In this document: positions 9,446-17,087 of the stretch, piece after piece | Numbering within the stretch: position 1 is the stretch's first letter | How the letters are laid out: each line of letters starts with the position of its first letter | Assembly: GCA_001970955.1 (NCBI GenBank) | Contig: MPUH01001177.1 | Span: 1 to 22,004 of the forward strand | Length of the DNA stretch: 22,004 nt | DNA from: Stentor coeruleus | Lineage: Eukaryota; Ciliophora; Heterotrichea; Heterotrichida; Stentoridae | Reading direction: 5' to 3' | Notes under the pieces: model-generated | Told to the model about the DNA's origin: nothing | Databases searched by the model: none | The model's input: the letters and a program-made list of their open reading frames with translations, nothing else | Translations under genes and position numbers: made by a program

Positions 9446-12400
9446 TTTTTTCTTATTTTAGGCTTAACTATTTTCCTGACTTCAGTATTATTAACAACTC
9501 CAACTCCAACACTGACTCTTCCACTTCTAGCAATTTCCATAAGCAACTTAACTTCTTCTTCATTAAAAGACCTGACAATTAAGCTAAACAGTTCAGGGTG
9601 GTCTTGCAGCATTTTCATCATGCCAATAAAATGCTTAATTTCATCAAAATCCTCTAAGCGATGAAACATAGTCGAAACCCTTATTTTCAAATTTAATTCA
9701 TCATTATCTGGCTGAGAAAATCTATTTTTTTTTAAATTGATTTTTACTGTTATGTCACATTTTTCCTCGGTCCTTCCTACTTTTTCTCCTAATAAATATA
9801 TTATACATTTTATTAAAGAAGGATTTTGGACTTGCTTAAAAAGTGCGCACAAGCCAAGAACAGCAAGCTTAATATCATAGCTTAATGTGAAAATGCATAT
9901 TGATTTATTATTTGATTGAAGATTTGTATTGGATGATATGGTTTCAGAGTGGCTTACTGGGATTATGTATTGGAGAAGCCTTTCAGCAAAGCCTTCAATA
10001 CCATTTGCATAAAGGCTAGTTATGCACTGGACTGTGAATCCAGGGTTGTAAACTGCCGATGCAAAAACCAGCCCAAAAAGCTTGGAGTTATAGAATCTGG
10101 AGTTTTCGAATATGATTCTTTGATATGAAATCAGCATAAGAATTGATATTTTATCGTCTAGTATAGTATTAAAAGTCAATAATAGTTGTTGATATAGCAA
10201 GCAAACTTCAGAATAAGTTGATTCACTATGAGAAGAAAACATTGCTGAAATACACTTTTCACACATGCCTACAATAAGCGAAAGCAGTTCTGGATTCTCT
10301 GTAAGCACAGTTTGTCCCAAATAAATATAAGTATTCAAAATTGGGAATAATTGAAATAATGACCCTTTATATTTTTCTTGAGTATTCGGTAAAATTCTTA
10401 GCAAGTTCCAGGCAACATCAGTGACTCGAAGAACTTTCTTCATAATCGTGTTCTCAAATGCTAGAATTTTATCATCAAAATTGATTTCTTTAGGGTTTCT
10501 CATGTATTCAAACAATAGAGCAACATAGCTTTCAATTTCTAAAGCGAGATTATCTTGAACTGTCCTACTTCTAATCAAGCTTAGTATAGTATTCCAAGCT
10601 AAATCAATAATAATTGTGTCTTTATTTATTACTTCAGACAAGGTTTTTTGGACTGCAGCAATTTTTTTAACCAAATTCAACACCAAGCTCTCTAAATAAG
10701 GAATGATAACTGAAATATTTGTATCAACTATTTCAAACAGTACTTCAAAAAAATGTTTATTAGTCTGAAACTCAATAATTCCTATAAGGAAATCAAAGAT
10801 CCTCGGCAAAAAGTTAAAAATTCGCAATAAAACATCATCTTCATTAAACAAAACAGACAAAGTTTCTGAAGCTTGTGAGTTTAAAGCAGGTGATGGGTTT
10901 TGATTAGTATTACAGCAAGTAATAACAAATTGCACAAGGTCAAAAAAATCCTGTTCAGTGTTAAAATATAAAAATGGTGAATAGAACTTAATAGCCAAGC
11001 ATATCCTACACTTAACTAAAGTGCAAGCTTCTTGAAAATTCGGCTTATAACTTGTAAATATATCTTCAAGACAACTGACCATATCCATTCTTTTATTAGA
11101 ATATGTCGAAAGTATAGAAAATGTGAATAAAATACAGTCGATTTTTGATTCAGAACTAAAAAACATTAATCTTGAAAATAAATTAAAATAAGGATGTGAC
11201 TCAAAAATTCTTTGTGGATTATAGGACATAGCATACCATTCATATAAAAATTGCCATAAAAAAGTTAAAGCCCCGTCAATATATTTAGTGATTTTTAACA
11301 ATAAATCAATGCAAGATCCTTTGTAGCAATCAAGCTGCTGCTTTTCACAAAGATTGTTACTGAAAATAACAAACTCATCAGGGTTGCTATTAAAATTATC
11401 AAGCTCATTGGCACTGGTTTTTATAATTGGCAAGCAAAGGCATATGAATATTTCCTTATAATTTATAGAAAAAAAGTTGAAATATCTTGGATCTGACACG
11501 AACTCAGAGAGGAATATTAGAAGTTCATTACAAAGGGATGAGACAAACTCAAGTTGGAGAATTTCTTCGTAGTCTTTTTGATTGACAATCTGATAAAGAG
11601 TAGATACTGCAGAAGTTAAATAGTTAGAAGCCATGCTTACTAAAGGTGATACATCCCAATAGTTGTCATTATTACTCTTGCATTCTTTTAAGCAAGCTAA
11701 TAGCAAGTTTATTGTTTTGAAAATGCATTCTTTAGTTGCGTTGTAATGACAATGCGTAGGGTCAATTCCAATATGCACTAGAGTTTTCTCAGAATGATTC
11801 AAATCAGGTAAATTTAATTCAATTAGGTCTTTGAAGATAGCACACAGTTCAGAATTTGCTTGCATTTCAATAAGAGTGCTTCTTGAAGTTATATTAAAAT
11901 GCTCAGCAATAGCAAAAACACAACTACTGCACTCTTCAATAAGCTCCCATTTCTCAATAGTGTTTTGTCCTATAGGCGCATATATAGCATGCGCTATATC
12001 TGGAATAAGCTTAAGAAAATACGGGTAAAGCATAGAATTAAAAGAATATCCAGAGTATATAATTTTTATAAGCCTAAGCATTCCCATTGCCTCATCATAA
12101 TTTCCTCTTAGTCCTTGATTTATAAGAGGAAATAGTTTTATCATCAAATCTGGCGTAGTATCTGAAGCTTCTATATTAAGTAAAGGTAGAATAGCATATG
12201 AAATATTCGCCCTTAAGCTTGGATCGAGGTTCTTTTGTAGTAGCTGTTTAAAAAGAGTCTCACCCCAGTTTTGAATATCTTCTGATAGCAAGTTCTCATT
12301 TTCCATACACTCTTTGACGAATTTTTTCAGATAATTTCCTGCTGATACTTTTATTTGTTTTGGCATTTTTGATGAGATTATGCAAAGAAGTATGCTAAAG

Positions 12401-12525
12401 TAAGAGGACTGATTTCGGGATAAGCCATCAAGTATTTCTTCAGCAACTTTACGTTCCTCGACTGAATGAGTGGTGAAAGTTATATTTAATAATGAAGCAA
12501 CTTGCTCGATCATATCTTGATCCAT
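9442..12525 (-). CDS. Importin-beta family nuclear transport receptor, importin-9-like, 1027 aa
   Basis: This is a long all-helical, HEAT-repeat protein of the karyopherin type, which binds Ran-GTP and carries cargo through nuclear pores. The N-terminus (about 1-110) fits the family's Ran-binding region: a helix after HSVEERKVAEEILDGL, then KMPKQIKVSAGNYLKKFV, where other members have RQ.A...LK. Spaced hydrophobic helices continue to the C-terminus. NPDEFVIF near residue 380 and KLAVLGLCALF near 890 resemble importin-9/Kap114 and importin-7/8 proteins. The length of about 1,030 residues suits this group. The best guess is importin-9 (histone and ribosomal-protein import); CSE1 or importin-7 are alternatives. 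The C-terminal tail is basic. No intron is evident. The ATG is 64 bases from the start of the divergent FOP-like pseudogene. Confidence 0.75.
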   Translation of the reverse strand: MDQDMIEQVASLLNITFTTHSVEERKVAEEILDGLSRNQSSYFSILLCIISSKMPKQIKVSAGNYLKKFVKECMENENLLSEDIQNWGETLFKQLLQKNLDPSLRANISYAILPLLNIEASDTTPDLMIKLFPLINQGLRGNYDEAMGMLRLIKIIYSGYSFNSMLYPYFLKLIPDIAHAIYAPIGQNTIEKWELIEECSSCVFAIAEHFNITSRSTLIEMQANSELCAIFKDLIELNLPDLNHSEKTLVHIGIDPTHCHYNATKECIFKTINLLLACLKECKSNNDNYWDVSPLVSMASNYLTSAVSTLYQIVNQKDYEEILQLEFVSSLCNELLIFLSEFVSDPRYFNFFSINYKEIFICLCLPIIKTSANELDNFNSNPDEFVIFSNNLCEKQQLDCYKGSCIDLLLKITKYIDGALTFLWQFLYEWYAMSYNPQRIFESHPYFNLFSRLMFFSSESKIDCILFTFSILSTYSNKRMDMVSCLEDIFTSYKPNFQEACTLVKCRICLAIKFYSPFLYFNTEQDFFDLVQFVITCCNTNQNPSPALNSQASETLSVLFNEDDVLLRIFNFLPRIFDFLIGIIEFQTNKHFFEVLFEIVDTNISVIIPYLESLVLNLVKKIAAVQKTLSEVINKDTIIIDLAWNTILSLIRSRTVQDNLALEIESYVALLFEYMRNPKEINFDDKILAFENTIMKKVLRVTDVAWNLLRILPNTQEKYKGSLFQLFPILNTYIYLGQTVLTENPELLSLIVGMCEKCISAMFSSHSESTYSEVCLLYQQLLLTFNTILDDKISILMLISYQRIIFENSRFYNSKLFGLVFASAVYNPGFTVQCITSLYANGIEGFAERLLQYIIPVSHSETISSNTNLQSNNKSICIFTLSYDIKLAVLGLCALFKQVQNPSLIKCIIYLLGEKVGRTEEKCDITVKINLKKNRFSQPDNDELNLKIRVSTMFHRLEDFDEIKHFIGMMKMLQDHPELFSLIVRSFNEEEVKLLMEIARSGRVSVGVGVVNNTEVRKIVKPKIRKN

Positions 12526-12589
12526 CTTTTATTAGATTATGAAGAAAGAATTTGAGACGTGGCCCTCATTTTAATATAATATAATTTCA

Positions 12590-13221
12590 ATGACTTTTCC
12601 CCCTAAATCAGCTCGAAATTTTCAAGGCAAGCTTCTTGAAGAACTGGATAACTCTGGTTTTATCTTCGAAATGAAAGTGAACTATTAGACGAGGTCTATT
12701 CATCCTTAAAAAGCATTCAAAAAGATTTAATAATTACCAATTTCAAGCCAATTAAAGAACTTGACTCAAATGTAGGTAAGCTAGCCTGTGCTCTAATTTT
12801 TGATTTTTTTGAGCGATTCCACCTAAAACCTCCATAAAACCCTAAAATATGAAAGTTATATGCCAGATCAAAAAGAAAGTATCAAAAATCTTGAAATTTA
12901 TCTTCAAAGAGAATCGAAAAAAAGCTATCCTTTACTTCTAGAAATTATCAACAACACTTTTGGTGCAGATGAAGAAGTATAAGAAAGCATAGAAAGCATA
13001 GAAAGCATAGAAAGTATGCAAAGCACTGATAGAAAGATGATAACCTGGTAGAGAGCGTAGGCACATCACAAGGCTATGATAAAAGCGTAAACTCTCTAGC
13101 AATAGAAGAATTTGACTAAGTAGAAACTGTAAAGTAACTTTAAAAATAGCTAAGAGATATTATATTAGGTAAATATAAATTGGTAGAAAAAATGAAAAAG
13201 CTAGTTATACAATAAAAGTGA
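12590..13221 (+). pseudogene. Decayed FOP/CEP43-like (LisH) centrosomal protein gene
   Basis: Pieces in order match the N-terminal domain of FOP (FGFR1OP/CEP43), a LisH-dimerising centriole and basal-body protein. KLLEELDNSGFIFE (12590 frame) and ELLDEVYSSLKS resemble the family's first helices. GKLACALIFDFFERFHL resembles its LVAxLVAEFLQFFNL block, and TLKYESYMPD...KNLEI...SYPLLLEIINN resembles the TLAVFQPE, ENLARDLGI and PLLLEVI blocks. The frame breaks near 12667-12670, near 12830 and near 13035. In-frame stops occur at 12980 (TAA), 13117 (TAA), 13135-13149 (TAA, TAA, TAG) and 13213 (TAA). The string at 13134-13149 could pass for a 16-nt intron, but removing it does not restore a frame. 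A 9-base GAAAGCATA repeat encodes an SIE repeat near 12983. The decayed copy ends 19 bases before the next gene. Confidence 0.6.
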
Positions 13222-13240
13222 TAAAATAATAAAAGATAAT

Positions 13241-14212
13241 ATGGAACTAGAGAATAAGCCCCCGAATACCCCTTTAGCCCAACAGCGAATGAAATACTGG
13301 AAGCTTAATTTAAGCAATTTACACAAAGGAATCATGTATAATTCATGTGGAATGCTTCTTATTATATTAGGTATACTTTTAATTTTAGCCTCAGAATCAG
13401 TTATTGAATATAGTAAAAGATATGATGATTTAGATAGCTGCAAACCTCGTAAAGGACTTGACTGTGAGATTGAATTCCATATTACAGAGCATATGAAAGG
13501 TGATGTTTTTTTATATTATCAAATCAATAACATGTATCAAAATCATAGGAAATACTCAAAAAGTCTCAATCCCAAGCAGCTTAAAGGCTCAGATTTAAGT
13601 AAAGATGATATTGAAAGCACATGTGATCCAGTACTTGAGATCAAAAATCTTCATAGAGATATTATGGTAAACCTTTCACGCACAGATGTTGCTAATCCTT
13701 GTGGCCTTGTCGCAAAATCTTATTTCAATGATACTTTTTCTTTATATCAAAAAGATTCTAATAAGACTGTGAAAATTCATGAAAATGATATTGCTTTTCC
13801 TAGAGACAAAGATGATAAATTTAGAAATTCGTCTGATGTCGATAAAAAAAGGTGGACTGATGTTACAGATGGTAAAAAATATTTAGAGCATTTTATTGTG
13901 TGGAATAGCATTGCTGTGACTAAAAACTTCAGAAAATTGTGGGGGAGGATTAATGGGCTTGATAAAGGAAGGTATATTATGAAAATTAATAGCCTTTATG
14001 ATGTGAGTGATTTTAATGGAGAGAAGCATGTTGTTTTAACAACTTTGTCAGTACTTGGAGGGAAAATGCCGTATTTAGGGATTTTGTGTATTGCTATTGG
14101 GGTATCATCAATAGTTGGATCAGTGGTATTTTTTATATTGCATAGGAAAATTAAAAAAGAGATAGATAGCAGTATGAGATCTTCACGCATTTCACATCAA
14201 AGCTTGTCTTAG
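13241..14212 (+). CDS. CDC50/LEM3 family protein, lipid-flippase subunit, 323 aa
   Basis: CDC50 proteins are the non-catalytic partner of P4-ATPase phospholipid flippases. They are needed for the pump's export from the ER and for its activity at plasma or endosomal membranes. The layout is typical: a short cytosolic N-terminus with NTPLAQQRMKYW, membrane helix 1 at about 31-53, a large extracytosolic domain, helix 2 at about 277-300, and a basic tail. Family blocks seen are NPCGLVAKSYFNDTF (152-166), HFIVW...FRKLWGRI (217-237), GRYIMKINSLYDV (243-255) and LGGKMPYLG (272-280). Cys67, 75, 128 and 154 may form disulfides. Asn144, 163, 174 and 196 are N-glycosylation sequons. No intron is needed. 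Its promoter must lie inside or downstream of the decayed gene that ends 19 bases upstream. Stop TAG. Confidence 0.94.
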   Translation: MELENKPPNTPLAQQRMKYWKLNLSNLHKGIMYNSCGMLLIILGILLILASESVIEYSKRYDDLDSCKPRKGLDCEIEFHITEHMKGDVFLYYQINNMYQNHRKYSKSLNPKQLKGSDLSKDDIESTCDPVLEIKNLHRDIMVNLSRTDVANPCGLVAKSYFNDTFSLYQKDSNKTVKIHENDIAFPRDKDDKFRNSSDVDKKRWTDVTDGKKYLEHFIVWNSIAVTKNFRKLWGRINGLDKGRYIMKINSLYDVSDFNGEKHVVLTTLSVLGGKMPYLGILCIAIGVSSIVGSVVFFILHRKIKKEIDSSMRSSRISHQSLS

Positions 14213-14377
14213 GTTTGCATAGCATTATTTTTGTTTTAGACTTTGGGTTGTTAAGTATTTTATAATTGTATTTACATATGTGAATATGGAATATTTTAAC
14301 TGAAGATAATGTATTGCATAAGCTAGAATTGATTTTATATAAGATATTAATTTATTAGTTAAATGATGAGTCTATAA

Positions 14378-15778
14378 ATGGAGGAGTCTAGCATACCTGA
14401 TCAAAGTAAGCAGCTAAAAACTTTATTAAGCACAGATCTAAAGCATCAAGAAATGAACTATCTAAAAACCACAATAAAAAATCATGAAGTTAATAAAGAT
14501 GCTTATACAATTGATGAAGTAATAGCTAATGCCATTAAGGAAAACCAATTACTTATATCATCCAATATCGAGCCTAAAACTGAAGAAAAAAAAATCTTCA
14601 ATCCTTCAACCGAAAATCCAGGGTTCAAAAATGAATCCCAATCCGTTGAATCACCATTGGATATCACTGATAAAAAGGAAAAAGAATCACAAGAAAATAT
14701 TGTCGGAAGTTTTCCTTTGTATGCAGTGAACCCTCATTTTGAAGAAGGGAAAAATGTTCCTTCTGATTTAAAAACACTTGAAAAAAGCTTCAATATTACT
14801 CAAGACAAACTTGAAACACCAGAAAACCCAAACTCTGATTGCCAAAATGAAAATTTGCTTCAACCTCCTCAAGCTCTTTTTCGTGAACCATCATCGAATG
14901 ATCCTGAAGCTCCAGACAGCGAGCACAACTACTTCAAAGAACTTGGCACATATCGCCTTCAAATGAATGACTGGTCCCATCATATAATAGACTATTGCTA
15001 CGACAACCAACCTTTAAATCAAGAAGGCCTCTCTCGAATCAATAAAGAAATCAAAGCGATGAATCGAGCTTTACCTTGCGAACCTTCTGGAGCTGTTTTC
15101 GTGAATATTGATTCAAGTAATCTAAGCAGAATCAAAGCTCTAATATCAGGCACAGAAGACACTCCATATGAACACGGGCTCTATCTTTTTGACATAAAAC
15201 TTGATGGAAACTATCCAAATACTCCACCTAAAATGACTATAAAAACAAATGGAAATTATATTTTTAGATTCAATCCTAACCTTTATGATTCAGGATTTGT
15301 GTGCCTGTCTATAATTAATACTTGGAATGGCAGTCCAGAAGAGATGTGGAATCCTAGCTATAGTACTTTGTTACAAGTATTTTTGTCTATACAAGCTTTG
15401 GTTATGGATAATGATGTTATACAAAAAGAACCTGGATATGAGCATATGGCTACTAATTGTTGTGAAAATAAAGATTACGTAGGAATTGTTAAGTATGGTA
15501 ATATGAAATATGCTATGATTGATATGATGAGAAATCCTCCTGATGATTTTAAAGATATTATTAAGAAACATTTTGCTTTGAAGAAGGAAAAAATCATAGA
15601 GTCTGCACAAAAGTGGGTCAAAGAAAGTGAAGATATGGGACAAGCATTTGATGATTATATATTGGCTTGTCATAACCCTATGACTATCAGGCTTTTGAAA
15701 GAAAAAAAGCCTAGGAATGCTTTTCAGGAATGCTATGATCAGTTGCTTGAAGAGCTATCAAAATTGCCTAGTTTATAG
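14378..15778 (+). CDS. Ubiquitin-conjugating enzyme (E2), BIRC6/UBE2O class, 466 aa
   Basis: This is an E2 that takes ubiquitin from E1 as a thioester and passes it to substrates. Residues 1-180 are polar, charged and probably disordered. The UBC core is about 216-400: LSRINKEIKAMNRALP (first helix), GTEDTPYEHGLYLFDI, YPNTPPKM, then FNPNLYDSGFVCLSI with the active-site Cys at 309. FNPNLY (297-302) replaces the HPN motif of small E2s, and TWNGSPEEMWNP followed by STLLQVFLSIQALV and EPGYEH is the signature of the large E2s BIRC6 and UBE2O, and also of UBE2Z. Those animal proteins carry the domain at the end of very long chains (BIRC6, UBE2O) or, in UBE2Z, alone; here it stands alone. Helical extension 400-466 follows the core. 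Start ATG at 14378, stop TAG. Substrates unknown. Confidence 0.93.
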   Translation: MEESSIPDQSKQLKTLLSTDLKHQEMNYLKTTIKNHEVNKDAYTIDEVIANAIKENQLLISSNIEPKTEEKKIFNPSTENPGFKNESQSVESPLDITDKKEKESQENIVGSFPLYAVNPHFEEGKNVPSDLKTLEKSFNITQDKLETPENPNSDCQNENLLQPPQALFREPSSNDPEAPDSEHNYFKELGTYRLQMNDWSHHIIDYCYDNQPLNQEGLSRINKEIKAMNRALPCEPSGAVFVNIDSSNLSRIKALISGTEDTPYEHGLYLFDIKLDGNYPNTPPKMTIKTNGNYIFRFNPNLYDSGFVCLSIINTWNGSPEEMWNPSYSTLLQVFLSIQALVMDNDVIQKEPGYEHMATNCCENKDYVGIVKYGNMKYAMIDMMRNPPDDFKDIIKKHFALKKEKIIESAQKWVKESEDMGQAFDDYILACHNPMTIRLLKEKKPRNAFQECYDQLLEELSKLPSL

Positions 15779-16252
15779 TATTAATTAAATATTATGATTT
15801 TAATTATGAGTTTGCATTTAGATTTTACTCATTCATGATATAATTTCTAAATACATATAACATTTGCTCGAGAATGATTTTCTCCGGCTAGATTCATAGG
15901 AAGTTTATATCAACTCATTCATAAAGAAAGTATTAGTCTTCTTACATTCCTCAAAATTTCTTCAAATCATTTGTATATGTAGTCACTATAACATGCATAA
16001 AATTACTGTTGATTTATATACCCTAATATCTCTATTATAAGTAGACTCAATCTTATTTAACCATCTTACTTACGAAGTATCAATAAATCTTCTTATGCTA
16101 TATCAATAATAATCTTATAGTATTCGAAGAAATTTTCTCCATTTTGAATATAAACTTTTCTATATTTTTAAATCCTAGTTCATATAATTAATTTTTCTTA
16201 TTCTAATTGAGACTTACTCCTTTGCTAAGCTCAAACAGGTGACTCTAATATT
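15779..16252. other. Convergent intergenic spacer, AT-rich
   Basis: These 474 bases lie between the E2 gene and the end of the EF-hand-like pseudogene. All frames are closed and no coding block, repeat or RNA gene is seen. Confidence 0.6.
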
Positions 16253-17076
16253 TTAACTCCAAACAATTCTCTTTGAAAAATTGTCGCTTGAAACCTTCGC
16301 TATAAATTCGTCTGATGATATGAATTCTGCAGTTCCTATAAGTTTAGTTTCAATAAACTTTTCTTTGCTCTTGCCTAAGATTTTAATATAATCGTCAATT
16401 TCTTCTTGATAAATTTTTCACATATTCGGGTCATCTGATTCTTTTCCAACACGCAACACAAGCATGGGAATTAGGTGGATTGAGATTTGAACCATTTCAT
16501 CAAGCATACTTTAAAGTTCAGCTCTGTCGAATTTTTCATTAGCATCTTCACCAAAGTGGTTGAATAAAATTCTTGCTTTGATTGGTGTTTCACTTATTAT
16601 AATTATTAAGGCTGCAATACAGATTCATATATATTATACTAATCTATTGTATTTAACTATATTATTTATTATGCAAAAATGTAATATTTATTTATCAGCA
16701 ATCACTTTCTAACAAATAATATATTATCTTATTAAATTTATCGTTTCACCTTCTCCAAGAAGTATCAAGCATGGTCTAAGTTTTTTTATGTCGTAAAGTT
16801 ACTTTTCATTTTGAAGCCTTTTGAGGAATTTATATACCTGGGTGTCAGGGTCAGTGAATACCTGTGGGTCAAGTTCCAATACTCCAAGGGCTTTTTAAGT
16901 TGTGGGATGCTCATTCGTCCTCCAGAAACATGAGATTTAAGTACAGAATCAAGACCTTTTGAAGGTTTCTGGCTGAAAGGAATAATTTTTCTGCTTTTCT
17001 ATAATATTTTCCTGCTTCGGCAATTCAACCTGAAAACAATAGTTGGAACATTTTTATTAGAACCACAGCACCCCAT
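16253..17076 (-). pseudogene. EF-hand-like N-myristoylated protein gene, broken, with an AT-rich insertion
   Basis: The start MGCCGSNKN (17076) has Gly2 and two Cys, a myristoylation/palmitoylation signal. Coding blocks follow: KGLDSVLKSHVSGG, ALGVLELDPQVFTDPD, YKFLKRLQNEK, LYDIKKLRPCLILLGEGE, then ARILFNHFGEDANEKFDRAE, which looks like a degenerate EF-hand (loop GEDANEKFDRAE, first Asp lost), SMLDEMVQISIHLIP and a C-terminus ending IVWS and TAA at 16255-16253. Damage: TAG at 17001-16999, a one-base frameshift near 16893, TAA at 16801-16799, TAA at 16513-16511 and TGA at 16420-16418. An insertion at 16594-16742 splits GEGET from PIKAR. None of the stops sits in a 15-16 nt intron. The start is only 11 bases after the stop of the upstream oligopeptidase gene. 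The parent family resembles calcium-binding proteins but I cannot name it. Confidence 0.72.
16587..16749. mobile_element. 149-bp AT-rich insertion between 7-bp direct repeats, possible retained IES
   Basis: The plus-strand 7-mer GTTTCAC occurs at 16587-16593 and 16743-16749 and encloses 149 bases with about 16% G+C by my count, full of stops. Removing one repeat plus the interior (156 bp, 52 codons) rejoins the coding blocks GEGET and PIKARILFNHF in the same frame. No clear terminal inverted repeat and no coding capacity are visible. It could be a retained internal eliminated sequence or a short non-autonomous transposon. Confidence 0.55.
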
Positions 17077-17087
17077 ATTTATGGCTA

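Noticed and set aside
12981..13018. GAAAGCATA tandem repeat as a CRISPR-like or regulatory array
   Set aside because: It is a 9-base repeat of about four units with no spacers, encoding SIE in a decayed coding region. It is best explained as replication slippage.
12980..13221. TAA/TAG read as Gln in the FOP-like region (ciliate code, or transfer from a UAR=Gln species)
   Set aside because: The same region has frameshifts that no code change repairs, and ten neighbouring genes use TAA and TAG only as stops. Decay with C-to-T bias is simpler.
15371..15673. Minus-strand 100-codon open frame inside the E2 gene
   Set aside because: It lies opposite the conserved E2 core and encodes an Ile/Phe-rich sequence with no family features.
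16594..16742. The AT-rich insert as a long intron
   Set aside because: A GT...AG excision would be 157 nt and break the frame, and every supported intron here is 15-16 nt.
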